Shown here one piece after another: positions 1 through 12,200 of a stretch of DNA of 64,000 nt (position 1 is the first letter of the stretch; each line of letters opens with the position of its first letter). The notes beneath the pieces are model-generated. The model made no database searches, was not told where the DNA came from, and saw only the letters and a program-made list of their open reading frames with translations. The position numbers and the translations under genes are program-made. Source of the stretch: Lutjanus erythropterus (Eukaryota > Chordata > Actinopteri > Lutjaniformes > Lutjanidae); assembly GCA_020091685.1 (NCBI GenBank), contig CM034610.1:9034948-9098947 (forward strand), given 5' to 3'.

Positions 1-740
1 TTGTGGGGCCATTGTGCTGACCACTGAGCCGTTGGGCTGCCTGCTGCTTTCCTCTTTTCTGTATTCTGGTATGTTACCAGTCTCATCTATGCTGAAAGAT
101 TTAAACCACATTTTGAAGATGGTTAAAAGATGTTGTTGATGGACCTGTAATTGCAGCATATATTCACGTTAAGTTAACTAATGGATGACAGCAGCCATAC
201 GTCAAGTCCCATGAGCACGCATCCATTTAGGTGAAAACAAGCAAAAGCAGCCAGTCAGTTTGTTTGTCTGTGACAAACACTTCATCACAGCTTAGCTAAT
301 GATGTTACTGAGTAAAAAACATGTGTGCCAATTGTGTCTGTAGGTGGAAGTCAATCTGTGAAGAAATATGTCCTTACCATAACAGTATCAAAAGGGCAAA
401 ATAAAATGTCTTAACGGTATAAAAAAGCGACAGATGTCTGAAATACATTACCTGAAGATTCAGAAAGGTAGTTGTCACAACAGAATGGACCCCTGTTTTA
501 TAATTTTTTTTTTCTATGTGACGACGTTGGTTGTTGATTGACATAGCTGACAGGCCATAGGATTTGGACTCCTAATAGCTAAAATATGTCTTATTTTATG
601 CATTTAACTTGGCAAAGACCTCACAATTAGTATTGGCCACCAGCCAAATTAGGGTGGTTGTTTTTACCCAAAAAGGGGTGGGGGCATGACACAGGAGCAA
701 AATACTTGGATGGGTTGCTCCTATCAGTGTTAGGAAGATG

Positions 741-790
741 CTAGCTAGCTAGCCAATGATTGATGTAGATTAGCTAGCTAGTTAGCTAGC
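741..790. repeat. AGCTAGCT-rich palindromic stretch
   Basis: Two runs of alternating GCTAGCTA at 741-754 and 771-790 flank a short spacer, making a self-complementary block. The motif is its own reverse complement, so strand has no meaning. A looser region of GCTAA/TTAGC motifs occurs at 7220-7480. It is probably a fragment of a dispersed intronic repeat; no function is suggested. Confidence 0.6.
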
Positions 791-2476
791 ATTTCGGTAA
801 TATTAGCTAACCTAGAAGTGACATATACACTGCTTTTACAAGTCCCCAAGCAAGCATCATTTCAGCAATCTAAAAAATGTTCCTTTCAAGCCTGGTATAA
901 GGTGTATCCAAGTAGGCCTACAGGAAACACAAAAAGTTGACTAGAGCAAAAAGGGGCAAGACTTAAGAGTGGCCAGTTGGTTTAAGGTTGCAATGATGCT
1001 ACGCTCATTGCACCCAACAATCTTTTTTGTAGCTGAGAACGGCACTGAGCTGAGAACGAAGAGGAGGCATTATTGGCATAATTTCATTTTGGAAGAAACT
1101 ATGTTTTTGCACCTCATCAGGGAACTGGCAATCCATCAGTTAGGCTCTCATTGTTGAAAGTAAAGTTGTGGATTGTGTGTCGTGGATTGTGTGTCTGTAC
1201 TTTGGGAATTGGTTTGCCTTGGATAACACCACTGGATCTACATATGCATACTCTCACAAAAAAGGTGAGTGAATTTGTTTAGAAAAATAATCTTATGCAC
1301 AGTTTAAGTACAAAACTGCATGGTTGATAAATGAGGCCCAGGTCTAATGAGATCAGATCCCACTTTCTGTAATTCCATACAAACTGGTGCGCACAAAAAC
1401 AAGTAAACCTACTCGGGCAAATAAAACGGCAGGTGAACAGACTTCAGACGTGCTCTCTGTTCTCTTTTCTTTCCATCAGCTCTCATTTTTCTGCTTGTAC
1501 TCTCTCTTCGGGTCACATGGCTCGTTTATGCAGAGGCACATTTCCATTTCAGGGACGTCTAGTCATCTCCGTCTGGAGTCGCTGACATGCAGCTAGTTAC
1601 CATCCACTCGGAGCAAATAAGACGAGACGCAGGTGTACGCTGGCCCACGACTCAGAAAGCCCATTAGTTCACAGTACACAGATTACAAAGCTGGCTGGGT
1701 TGGAGCTGGACCTGGACAGGAGAGCAGAGGAAGCAGACCTAATCTGCCTGCTAACAGATGGCTCCCCGATCACACACAGCCACCCGCCTGCCAGCCATGT
1801 TGGAATGGAGTGGCCGCCCACAGCGAGGTTGGAGAGGGCGCGCAGGCGGAGGAGGAGATGATTGTTATTGAATATGAAATGTCGATCACTTGGAATGAGC
1901 ACACTATTCAGGTCGGGGAGAGGCTCAGAGGATTGATTCTCTTATCTGGGAGATAAACAGAGGTCCTTCTCATCATATTCATGTTTACCTGCGTCGCTGA
2001 GTGAAAAGTTGTCCTCCAGTTGATGTATTGTCTGATGCCTTGATTTATACCACCATCAAAATAACAGTCAATGCTGAAAAACTCATTTTTACCACCACAA
2101 ATATTTTATAACCTCATACCTGAGGATGAATTGCTCCCCAACTGTCATCACTCTCCTTAAAATTCAGTGTTCTCTCAAAGAGCTCAACTGCTCTGTGCAT
2201 CTAATACCCATAGGTAAAATCTCTATGATAGAGGAGGTTGCTTTCCTTGTGACCACCAGATCTTGTGCTTGTGAAGTCAGTTAAAATTCAAATAAAAAGT
2301 ATTACTTACAAAAAAAATAAAAAAAATAAATAAGGGTCTATTTGCATCCAAGAAAGACTGCGCACACAGCAACTATTTGGTATTCACACACCTTCCCCGT
2401 GGTTTACCTATAAAAAGTGACAAAGCCATTTCATAGAGAATCGTGTAGTGGGAGAATGCGTTACGATACTGGAGTT

Positions 2477-2752
2477 CAACAAAACTACTTGGAAATGTTT
2501 AGGCAACAAATCAACTTGGTTAAGCTTAGGGAAAGAAAACTAGTTGGCTATGTTTGGGCAACAAAACTGCTTGGTTATGTTTAAGGAACAAAACTACTTG
2601 GATATATTTGGGCAACAGAATTACTTGGTCCGATTTAAGTGACATAACTACTTGGTTAGTTTTTTGGAAATAAAATCACTTGGTTAGATTGAAGCAATAA
2701 AACTACTTGGTAAGGTTTAGAGAACAAATCATCTTGGTTGGGTTTAGGAAAA
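2477..2752 (+). repeat. Minisatellite, about 27-bp unit, roughly ten copies
   Basis: The core CAACAAAACTACTTGGTTA followed by TGTTTAGG recurs head to tail with substitutions and 1-2 base length changes. The tail (GGTTTAGGAAAAGATCATGG, 2741-2760) recurs almost exactly near 36757-36777, so the array belongs to a dispersed element rather than being purely local. Copies have diverged, implying an old array. Confidence 0.85.
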
Positions 2753-2784
2753 GATCATGGTTTGTCTCTATCATGTGTGTATAA

Positions 2785-2965
2785 ATAGCCACATTGGCTA
2801 TTTAAACTCTGAGAGTAAATAGCAATGTTGGTTGTGAACACCTTGGAGCTTGTTTCTGTCATGCTAGGCCATAAACATCTGGGTGTAAATAACCACATTA
2901 GTGTTTCCACCCAGGATGCAAATAGCATTGTTGGCTACTGGCACCTGGGTGCAAATAGCATCTGC
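2785..2965 (+). repeat. Degenerate tandem repeat with AAATAGC core
   Basis: Imperfect units of about 50 bp contain TAAATAGCCACATTGG / CAAATAGCATTGTTGG / GTAAATAACCACATTAG and a CACCTGGGTG-like segment. They directly follow the 27-bp minisatellite and may belong to the same dispersed element. The 71-codon open frame across it reflects the repeat and is not a gene. Confidence 0.55.
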
Positions 2966-4296
2966 CTTAACAAAAACAACATAGAACAACAATTACTTTC
3001 AAAAGGACGCACATATGAACGTATATATTCCTCCCAATGACCTTCTACTATTCCCATTGACAGCTGAAACAAGAAACTTGGTAACAAAGATAAGGAAGAC
3101 TTCCAAATGATGGACACGTGGATGTAAATAATGCAGATCTGCAGTTATTCAAAACCTTGGCCTTATAATTGTCGTAGGAGGAAGAAAATGCATTTAACAC
3201 ATTTGTTGGCATCAAGAATACAGTACATACAGTACAGTACACTTTTGTGAGAAATACAGACTGTAAACATAGCTTTGTTTGCAAGACAAATCCACAGGGT
3301 ACTCTTAAGGTTTAATTTTTAAAACCTAATGAGTGTGCAACAGCATGTGTTCATTCTTACCAAGCTGTTTCACCTGTTTTACAGCGTTTACAAAGAGTTT
3401 TTGCAGTAGTCTTATCCTTTGCGTCTTTAACACTACCATACCTCTGAAAGCCTTCCAAAGGCTCCATAAAATATTCTGGATTTTGACAAAACATCTCATC
3501 TCAAGCTCAGTTTTGACAATTCAGTGTTCATCTATGACACTGAGAGATTCAGGGAATTGTCAAATTCAAACTCAGCTAGCTACTCTGTGTTGTAAATGAG
3601 AAAGTATGTGGCAACGGTTCAGTGTTGTTCTCCATGGCTGCAGCTGTCGGAGGTGTGAATACCAGCACGGGGCGGTTCAAGCATTAAACTCTCATTGTGC
3701 AGACGTACAGTATCTTCACTCTGGATCGCAGCATATGAAGCCAGTCAGTGTGCCTCGGCCTGCAGCCGACACTAATCCCAGCTGCTGTCACTAACTCAGG
3801 CACAGCTAAGCAGCATCCTAACAGCTCAGCACATTACACTATAAGGGCAATCTCTTGAGGAAGCTGCTGCTTAATGTGTGCTCAGTGTGTGTGTGTGTGT
3901 TGTGCAGTCAGGCAAAGGATGTGTGTTGCTGTTGTAGGCAGCGAGTCAGGTCTGTCAGGGTGTATGAGCCTCCACAACTCTGTGACAGCAGCTCAATGTA
4001 TCACACTACTCTTATTTATTTATTTTTTTTTGTAAGTTCATGGCAATTATGTTAAACGGGAGTCCTAGCAAAGAGCAACAAATCACCACAGGCAATGACT
4101 CACACTTTCATTTTTACATAACTCCCTGCACTGGGTTGCTTCTTTTGAATCATGACATGATGTTTGTCTTGTAAACAGTTCTGTAGCTCAGCATTTAATA
4201 ACTTCTTCACGGTGCAATTATGAGAGTTTCACACAGATATTTTCCTTATGACTCTCATCTCACACCGTGATTGTATTCATGGTAATGCTGGTAAAT

Positions 4297-5056
4297 GGAC
4301 CACACTTTATTTGACAATACACTAATAAGACATGACAAACTGTGCTTTGTATCAAATTAGACAGACACTAGAAATAGTATTTTCTTTATTAGACCCTTGT
4401 TAGACTTAATTAGAGGGGAATTACGGAGACATAACAACAGAAGTGTACTTTAAAGTAAAATGTATTATATCCCACTGTTAGACCCTTGTTGGACTTTATT
4501 AGAGGGTAATTATGGACACATTACAACAGAGCTGTACTGTAAACTAAAGTGAAGCTCACACATATCCTACTTGAGACACACATTCTTTGGCTGGTCCTAA
4601 ACAATTGGCAGACTAGCCAAGACAGATGTTTACTTCTTTGACCAAATCAGTATTACAATAAATCTACGCAGTCGCCCACAAACAATATATTTCTCTACCC
4701 CTATAATTTTGCCCTTAACATGGTAGGTCTGGATCACATTTTGTTTTTAAATGGGGAAGTGGCAGGTGTATGTATGTATGTATGTATTTCACTTTAGTTT
4801 ACAGTACAGGTTTGTTATATGTGCCCTAAACTGCCCTCTTAAGAAAATCTAGTAAGGGTCTAACAGTGAGAAATAATGCACTTTAGTTCACAGTACAGTT
4901 ATGTTGTAATGTGTCCTCAGTTACCCTCAAATCAAAACTAATAAGGGTCTAACACTGTCTAATTAATAACATATTATTTGTAGTTCTTGTCTAATTAGAT
5001 ACTAAGTACAGCTTGCTATGTCATATTAGTGTATCATTAGGCATATGGTGTGTAAT
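4297..5056. repeat. Long imperfect foldback element (arms about 250 bp)
   Basis: The left arm (about 4310-4553) and right arm (about 4787-5042) are reverse complements with scattered mismatches. Each arm carries two tandem copies of a block containing TTAGACCCTTGTTGGACTT, a segment resembling GGACACATTACAACA, and CTGTACTGTAAACTAAAGTG. The arms flank an AT-rich middle and a short TATG microsatellite (4768-4787). The structure fits a non-autonomous DNA transposon or foldback element. No protein-coding core is present. Confidence 0.75.
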
Positions 5057-5907
5057 TAGTAATTAACTACTGTCTAAGAACAAAAAATATTTCTAGTTTT
5101 TGTATAATTTGATAAAAGTATGTCTATGAATTGTAATTAAGTGTGAGTGAGTGTTGCATCCAGTTGCATAATGCAGCAGCTACGACACAAATTTGAATAA
5201 CTTGAAAAGTCTTTTTCAGGAGTCTTGGGTGTCATTCAAGAGTTTCCGTGTTTTCGCTGCTGTCACTTTCTGTTTCGTTTTCAGATCTTTCCCTCTGAGA
5301 CAGAATGATACCGTGAAAGACACAATGCACACATGCGCGTTATCCCACAGGTGCTCCTCACACTGTCACTCACTCCATTGTCCTTCAGTAGAACCTTTGC
5401 TCCCCTCCTCCCTTTGTCTCCTCCCCGCCTCTCCTGGCTGTCTCCTCCTCATTTGTTCTCTAAATCTTCACAAAATCTGCAAAATCCTCCTTGTTTTTCC
5501 TTCCATCTGTCAACACAGGAAATCTCACTCTCAGTGTGTACCCGCATGAAACGAAAAATATTTTTCAGAATCTGTCTACAAATATGAAAAGTTTTTCGTT
5601 CAGTTTGGTGCGCTGCTCCCAGGTGGCTCAGTATAGATGAAAGGTATTGGGACACAGATGGAATTTTATTTTAAACATGTCTAGTAAATGTCTGTGTTTC
5701 ATTTAAACAACAAACTCCAAACCAGAGAGGATTTTACCGAATATCACCACATGTAACACCTAACAAAATACATATATACGGAATATCAGTTCAAAATTAT
5801 GCTTTCAAATATACCCAATCTGGGGGATAAAATCTGTAGAAGACATTGAACTGAAACATGCATTTTGAGTGGTTATATATTTTGGATATGCTTTCTCAGA
5901 TGGTAGA

Positions 5908-6435
5908 TAAATGGTAAAAAGTTAATTAAACTTTAGTTATAATTATTTCATTGCTAAGAAACAATGAAAAGATAATTAGTTATGTTTGCTAATTATTATT
6001 GCTATAATGTATGTTATTCAATCATTAGTTTGGTTAATGTAAAATAATTAGTTTAGACTAACAGGTAATAATTTGTAAAACACCTATGAACATTATATTA
6101 GAAAGTTTCAACAGATGATTATAATACCATTTGTACTTATGTATGTAACTATGTAACAACATTACTGTAAGTAATTATAGTAATAACAATAATACTAATA
6201 AGAACTTTTGTTTCCTAAAGGAAGTAGTTATGTTGCAACCATTATCCATTATATGAATGGTTATAAAAATGCTGCAACTGCTGCTTATAATCTTTGTTCA
6301 TAGTTAGAAAATTGTTTAGAAAGCATATAAACATTATTTGAAGGGTTGTCAACAATTAAATAACTATTAACTTAAGTTTAATTAACTACCAATTAACCAC
6401 TTATTAATGATGGTTATTATAAAGTGTTACAGACA
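5908..6435. repeat. AT-rich foldback element ending in TTATAAAGTGTTAC
   Basis: The right end reads AATGATGGTTATTATAAAGTGTTAC, and the left part contains TTAATTAAACTTTAGTTATAATTA, which pairs imperfectly with the right-arm stretch around 6355-6395. The interior is very AT-rich, with Tn/An-biased short motifs. Termini of this type are common in non-autonomous teleost DNA elements. Exact boundaries are uncertain. Confidence 0.55.
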
Positions 6436-7219
6436 TTGGTAACATACATTTATTTTCAGGTATTTAAAAAAAAGAATACTTGGAGCAGCAATATCACAGA
6501 GAGACCGCTCTATATGTTGCTGTACAAATGAAAAATGTCATCCTAGAAAAGCTCTTGACTTTTGGGCAACAGCAGAAAAGATGTCCTCAGGTCCCAGCAC
6601 CCGACAGGTAACAGAGAAAGAAAGAAGGATTTCTATTCAGTTTGATCTTGGAAAAGTGCAGCCAATGGATGACTTTAAACTGAATGAGTTGACGTCTAGT
6701 GCTGATGGAGCATGCTTTGATCCTATCTAACCCCTTTACCCATAACTCATCCGAAACCTCCACGCCACCATGCCTCTTTAATGTGGAGAGAGGGGTTTGT
6801 CAGAGAGGAAGGAGCAACAAACTGTGAAATTAAAGTTTTTGAGGTAGGGATTTAAGCCTTAAAAATCGTGTTACTTGGGCATCATATCAAAACGAAGCAG
6901 GGACTGCCCGACAAAGTTTCACATTTGCCGATATCAAAAAAAGTGACCAGACCTAGAGTTGAGCAAAAGATGTGAAATGGGTGTTGGATGTAGAGATTCC
7001 TTAATACTAAACAGGCCCTTATCTGTCCGGATCTGAATCCTGGCTTAAAACCAGTTTTTGACATGGAGGAGTCCTGCCCTTTATGTTCTGTGCTCCAATA
7101 ACAGTTGAGCAAACTTTGGTACCTGGCAGAACCTCAGTCAACTTCCTCCTTTCCTGTACTTAGGCGATGTGCTAGGCTTGTCTAGGGGACCTGTAACAGC
7201 AAAATATATAGAGTCACAC

Positions 7220-7480
7220 TCTGAAGTTAGCTAATGCTAGCAAAAAGTTAAATAAAAACATCAAAACATCTAATAACTAATGCTAGCAAAACTCTAGCGA
7301 AATAGCTAGCTATTCTATCTCAGTCATTAGCAGACTAGTTGCATCTGACAGCTAATTTTAGCAGAATGCTGGCTAATTATCATTAGCTAGATAGTTAGCT
7401 AGCCTTTAGCTCAAATTGGCAATCAGATGTTGTGTTTTAATGGTTTTATTAAACATTTTGCCAACATTAGCTAATGTAAG
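7220..7480. repeat. GCTAA/TTAGC-rich degenerate repeat
   Basis: GCTAATGCTAGCAAAA, AGCTAGCTATT, CATTAGCTAGATAGTTAGCTAGC and similar motifs recur across about 260 bp. No terminal repeats are clear. It is compositionally like the block at 741-790. Confidence 0.45.
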
Positions 7481-7982
7481 ATGTGACTACTGCATTATTA
7501 TCATTTTCTAAGCTGAAGCCAGAGCTGTGAAAACCTAGCAACTATTGAAGGACAGTAAGGTCCATCAAAAGCACACTGAGGAATTAAACTGTCATTTTGA
7601 GTAAACTTTTTGTTTTGGGCATGGTCACCCTGCATTTTTTTTTCTCCAGTGAGTGTGGTCTGACTCAAAAGCCTCTCCATCTCTCTTCCTCTCGTTCTCT
7701 CTGTGTTTTGCTCTCTCCTTCATCTCAGCATCCCTCCTTCTGTCGCCTCTGTTCCTCGGTGGCTGTCAGCCCAGCAGACTACCTTTGCCTGCACTCCGAC
7801 AGAGACTAGCCCGGCCTCTCCAATTACCCAGAAAACCCCTGATCAGAAAAATGATCCTCATTATTGACGCCTGACTCACCGGGTTACTGCTGGGAGGATA
7901 GCCTGAAGGGAAAAGAGGCAGAGAGAGACAGACAGAAATAAAGAAGGACAGAGACAAAGAGATTACACAGAAGCTGCAACAC

Positions 7983-8043
7983 GGATGGATGGATGGATGG
8001 ATGGATGGATGGATGGATGGATGGATGGATGGATGGATGGATG

Positions 8044-8105
<62 letters not shown>
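7983..8105. repeat. Compound tetranucleotide microsatellite (GGAT)n(GATA)n
   Basis: About 15 uninterrupted GGAT units (7983-8045) switch directly to about 15 GATA units ending at 8105. The abrupt change of unit with no interruption suggests recent slippage. The reverse-strand open frame of repeated Ile/Tyr/Leu/Ser and His/Pro residues is an artefact of the repeat. Confidence 0.97.
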
Positions 8106-8117
8106 ACTATCTGTGAA

Positions 8118-8665
8118 ACATTTCACCAAGAAGCCCCCATGAGAGGTTCTACAGAGAACCCTTCTATAATGGAGCCCTCTCTAGGGGTTCTCTCCAGAAC
8201 CTTTCCATCTCCTAAAGGTACTGACAAGTACCTACCAAGGGGGTTCTGCTGAGGATCTTTTCATAGTCCAAAGATTTCATTTAGAACCCACTGGGTTGTA
8301 TCCTCAACCCACCCAGGGGTTTTTCTGGGAACATTTTATATATATTCCAAGCGTTTTACCTAGAACCCAAGCAGGAGGTTCTACAAAGAACCATTTCCAA
8401 GACTTTTAATCAGAATCCACACAGTTAGTTCTACCAAGAACCCTTCTGTATTTCAAAGGGTTTTATCTAAAACCCACACTGGGGTTTCAACCAAGAATCC
8501 TTTTATATTATGGTACAAAGAACCCATTAAGGGTTTCAGCAATCCTTGAACAACTCTTTCTTTCCAAGTGGGTTCTTTGGATGAGAAGGGTTCTAAACAC
8601 CTGATGAACCCTTTCTTCAAACAAGGGTTCTTCTCTGGTTCTGGGTAGAAAACCAGTGCGTGAAA
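8118..8665 (-). repeat. GGTTCT/AGAACC periodic foldback element, copy 1
   Basis: AGAACCC and GGGTTCT blocks recur about every 50-65 bp, joined by TATATTCCAAGGGTTTTA-like and TAGAACCCACTC-like linkers. The right end carries GGTTCTGGGTAGAA, which pairs it with the ends of copies near 34.5 and 50.4 kb and makes it inverted relative to the copy at 21.6 kb. The terminal bases are eroded. See the other three copies. No coding capacity. Confidence 0.8.
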
Positions 8666-9049
8666 ATAAGAGCAAAATGTGAGCTGCAACAGCAGAGGGA
8701 CACAGCCAGATTTAGCAGAGGGAGTGTGTGGGCGGCAGGAAGTGTGTGTGTTGTCAGAAACTTGAGGGAACACTGTCCAGAGCTGACAGAATCGGGGATG
8801 TACTGCATGAAAGGCGGAGAAAGCAGGTCTTTTACTGTGGCGTTAATTCAGAGCAAACTGTAGGTGTACCGCTGACATTCTCACAGACCGCTAACAAATC
8901 TCTGGACTTCCGTTTGACTTCGGATTCGTGTGTCTTCTCCAAATGTATTTTTAACCTTTATTCATCCAAGGGGGGATGTTGTTAAGCACTTTCTCTGCTT
9001 TCTGCAATGGCCTGCTTAATATTTATGCAGTTACACATATTCACACCCA

Positions 9050-9845
9050 CCACTGACACAGTGCAATTCACCATGTTCACACAGCAGCCATTTTCCTCTG
9101 ACATCTCACTCAGGACTAAAATAAAGCCGAAATAACATATGTGATAACCAATTAGTGACCGTGAGATAACAGTTATCATTAGCATTCAGCCACTTCCTAG
9201 CTAACATTACCGTGTGTGTTACACAATACAACAGGAAAAGCATAAATAATTCTGAAATATCAGCTCACATCTTGGACAAATTAATGCTAAGCATGGAAGT
9301 AAAACTCATTGGATGTAAAGAGGTACACAGTATGGTGTTAAATATCTTGCTGTCTCTTGTCCAAGAATGTAAGCTAAGCAGCTAATACCTTGTCTTACTT
9401 ATGAAACTTTTGCGTTGGATATAATCTGTATGAACACACAAAAATATGTGTTCCAGGGTACATAATGTTACTGATAGTCAGAATATTTCAGAGGTTGGGT
9501 GGTCACAGTTGAAATTCACGTTAGCCTACATTAGCTTGATCACATCCAGTTTGTTTTACTTCCAGGCTTAAATAATTGTGTTCATGATGTGCTTGATATT
9601 TCAGAATTAATGTCTGCCTTTCTTATAGTATCACTATGAAAAGGTACCGTTAGCTAAGAAGTGGTTGAATGTAGCTAATAGGTTATCAAATATGTTGTTT
9701 TAGCTTGATATGTCCTCCACATTTTCACTGTCCATTGTCTTTTCAATTGCTGATCAACTGGGAAGCGCTGAAGTGACAACAATTTGTCAATGTGTGACGT
9801 CAGATGAAAATGACCGCCATGTGTCTACGGTAATTGAAAGGTCTC
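9050..9845. mobile_element. TIR element (non-autonomous DNA transposon), copy A
   Basis: The left end (TTCACCATGTTCACACAGCA then GCCATTTTCCTCTGACATC) is an imperfect inverted match of the right end (GACGTCAGATGAAAATGACC then GCCATGTG), giving TIRs of about 45 bp. The interior includes ACATTAGC/GCTAACATTA motifs and GGTTATCAAATATGTTG. A second copy sharing both the left end and this interior lies at 52278-52960. Superfamily not assigned; no transposase frame. Confidence 0.7.
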
Positions 9846-10239
9846 CATTGTCGTTGAACCGTCTTCAGCTTTCAGTGCCTTGCCATAGGCAGCAGTCACT
9901 GTTTTAGTACCTTGCTGTGTTCTGCTGCTCTACTGCACTCATAAACAGTATGTCGCAAATGTTTTATTGACAAATACCACTTTCCACCCACATACTAACT
10001 ACAGCTTTGGTATTGACATATCCCACTGATACCACTGGCCACTTGCATGCTGGTGGTGTGCCACTGTTATTTTAGTGTTTTATGCAGATTCTTAGTGGCA
10101 TACACATGCAAGTGTATTGACACTGGTCTTCCACTGCTACATACCACTTCCCAGCTGGGTTATGATAATTCATTGCTGCCATATGCCGCTACTGATTGTG
10201 GTTTGATGATGCTGTGAGCCACATGAAAACATAATGTTA

Positions 10240-10515
10240 CTGTTAACTTTAAAAATAATAGTTGAGAAAATTCATAATTTCAAGATAACTGCCTTTCATA
10301 GATTTTTGAGTCTTGAACCAAGCTCAAACTCTTAACTTTTTAAACGAACTAAACAAATTTTGACTACCTATAATCTTTTGTTAAGCTAATTTGCTTGTCT
10401 TCTTTGTAAGTTTTAGAAACCTAATACTGAAAAAAGAAACTTGGATTCAAAACTCAAAAGTCTATTGAAGCACAGTGCCCTGAAGTTTTGCTTTTTCTCA
10501 GCTTTTTCATTTTTA
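10240..10515. repeat. CTGTAAAAAA foldback family, partial copy
   Basis: It shares ATAACTGCCTTTCATAGATT, CTCAAACTCTTAACTTTTTA, CTATAATCTTTTGTTAA and AAAACTCAAAAGTCTATTGAAG with the better copy at 40993-41440. Both ends carry TTGAGAAAA / TTTTTCTCAG-type arms. It is degraded and lacks clear termini. Confidence 0.65.
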
Positions 10516-10880
10516 CTGTTTTGTTCCGCTGAAAGATGCCATTTTTCACTGGCAGGTACCGTGCCAAAACATTAAACTGTACGGTAATCACATTTTCAAG
10601 GATGTGCCATCATTTTCTGGTTGCTATTAAAGCTAGCAGTTGCAGCCTAAGGCATTCTGTTATTCTTTAAAAGTCACCAGATTGCAGGAAACAAAGTTTA
10701 TGAAACTCTACATATTTGAGGTCAGCAAGTATGCATATGACAGTACCGGACTACTGTTTTGAAGTGCCATAAGTCAATAGAATAGCATTGACGTTTGGAT
10801 TTTCTTTTGCATCACTCCATCACTGGTAGCAGTTTGTTCCTGAAAACCTTCCCAGTGGCAGAAAAAACATCCCCCTGACA

Positions 10881-10908
10881 AATATATATATGTATATATA
10901 TATATACT
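10881..10908. repeat. (AT)n microsatellite
   Basis: Alternating AT of 28 bases with a single G interruption. Confidence 0.9.
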
Positions 10909-11413
10909 GAATCACTTCTGTTTGTCAAGAGCCAGACGCCATATTGTTTGCAAGTAACCCGCAGCACTGCTCTTCATCTGCTACAATGAATGACCCTGTT
11001 TTGACAGGCCTTCATTAAGCTGTTTAAATAATATAAAACACAGAGAGGATAAATTCACCAGACTGTGATGTGGAGACTATTATTTCTACCATTTATCATT
11101 ATTATTTGATTTCCATTCAACTGTAAAAAGTGTTGTTGGTGAAATGAATAAAGACAGTGAACACTTAGTAAGTGTATTGTAATAGGCCAGAACTATGAAT
11201 GGCTGTAAATTGAGAGGCAGACTGGTGATTATTGACTGGAGTATTCAATAAGATACTAAAACTAATACTCAGATCAGCCCTGAAAAACATGTTGCGCTGC
11301 TACTTACAGTAAAAGAGGTTTGATTTTCAGTTACCCATTCCACACAAGTAAGCCTACATATCTGCTGTGTGTCCTGCCCAGCTGTTTGACCTTGTCCTCG
11401 TCCCTTCTCTCAG

Positions 11414-11573
11414 GTATGCGTATCCTGGTGACCCTGCTGCTGGACACCCTGCCCATGCTGGGTAACGTGCTGCTCCTCTGCTTCTTCGTCTTCTTCATAT
11501 TCGGCATCGTGGGCGTCCAGCTGTGGGTCGGCCGGCTCAGAAACCGCTGCTTTGTGGAAGACAACTTCCCCAT
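11414..11573 (+). CDS. cacna1g: Cav3.1 exon: domain I S4-S5 linker and S5
   Basis: Part of the pore-forming alpha-1 subunit of a T-type calcium channel in the plasma membrane. The acceptor is TTCTCTCAG and the donor is AT|GTGAGT. The first two bases (GT) finish an AGT serine codon begun in the previous exon, followed by [15 protein letters not shown] and then the S5 helix with [19 protein letters not shown]. The exon ends after NRCF and EDNFP, the start of the extracellular turret, and splits the next codon (AT|G, Met). The cysteine of NRCF belongs to the set of turret cysteines conserved in Cav3 channels. Length 160 nt. The match to vertebrate Cav3 S5 is close to complete, so identity as a T-type channel is secure; the paralogue is decided by later exons. 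Confidence 0.97.
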
Positions 11574-11974
11574 GTGAGTTCCATGTTTACCGTGTCAGTA
11601 TTATATGTATGTGTGTATGTGTGTGTGTGTGTGTGTGTGTAGAGTTTTATCTATTTAGATTTCAGTACTCACATCTGTTAGCCTCAGTTTGATGATTAAT
11701 AATACATGTATGTAATGGTCACATGATGCACAGTGGTGGAAGGTGACTCAGATACAGTTAACTGCAATCTTGATGCACTTGTACACTGTAAAAAAATGTC
11801 CCTTGAAAATATTAGGTTTGGGACAATTTAAATATCAACAAAATCAAGGTCAAGACGTGTGTTTTTCAGTATTAATCAAGCAAGTCTCAAGTCCTCAAAT
11901 TTGCCAAAGTCATGGGACTTGAGTCTTCCATCTCTGAATAATAGAAATACTCTATTAAAGTAGATTGTAAAAAA

Positions 11975-12200
11975 AATCTGAAAACTAATGATTTGAAGTT
12001 AGCTGTTTTCCTTATATGTTCTGAATCAAAATCAAACTCTTAATTCTTTGTAAGTAAACCAAAAATGTTTCCCAATCTTTTCTTGAGATGATTTACTATT
12101 TTTCTTAAAAGAAAAACTTGAATCTTTGAGTTTTAGATACAAAACAATTTGTATCTCAAAAGTTGCTCAGTAAATTCATTAAAACAAAAGTAAATAATGG
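11975..12200. repeat. CTGTAAAAAA foldback family, degenerate copy
   Basis: Similarity to the 41-kb copy is seen in AATCAAACTCTTAATTCTTT, AAGTAAACC, AATCTTTTCTTGAGATGATT and CTTGAATCTTTGAGTTTTAG. A possible left terminus, ACACTGTAAAAAAATG, sits at 11784-11800, about 200 bp upstream, separated by unrelated-looking sequence. Confidence 0.5.

Larger units (their letters stand above)
1..11413 (+). other. cacna1g: Intron upstream of first visible cacna1g exon (5' end outside window)
   Basis: No exon of the channel's domain I S1-S4 segment was recognised here. The first exon at 11414 begins with the last two bases of a serine codon, so a preceding exon ending in A must lie before the window or have been missed. 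The stretch holds repeats listed separately: a 27-bp minisatellite, two AT-rich foldback elements, GGAT/GATA microsatellites, a GGTTCT foldback element and a TIR element near 9.0-9.8 kb. A relatively GC-rich stretch at about 1630-1960 contains a 107-codon open frame that resembles no known protein and was not called. Open frames elsewhere are short and lack coding character. Confidence 0.8.

Noticed and set aside
1633-1956. 107-codon open frame as a gene or exon
   Set aside because: No domain or family resemblance, a competing open frame on the opposite strand, and no matching channel segment.
7884-8129. Reverse-strand frame of repeated Ser-Ile-Tyr-Leu and His-Pro-Ser-Ile
   Set aside because: Pure translation of the GATA/GGAT microsatellite.
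1-11413. Missing exons for IS1-IS4
   Set aside because: I looked for the Cav3 S4 motif before the SMRILV junction and did not find it in this stretch, so these exons are taken to lie upstream of the window.
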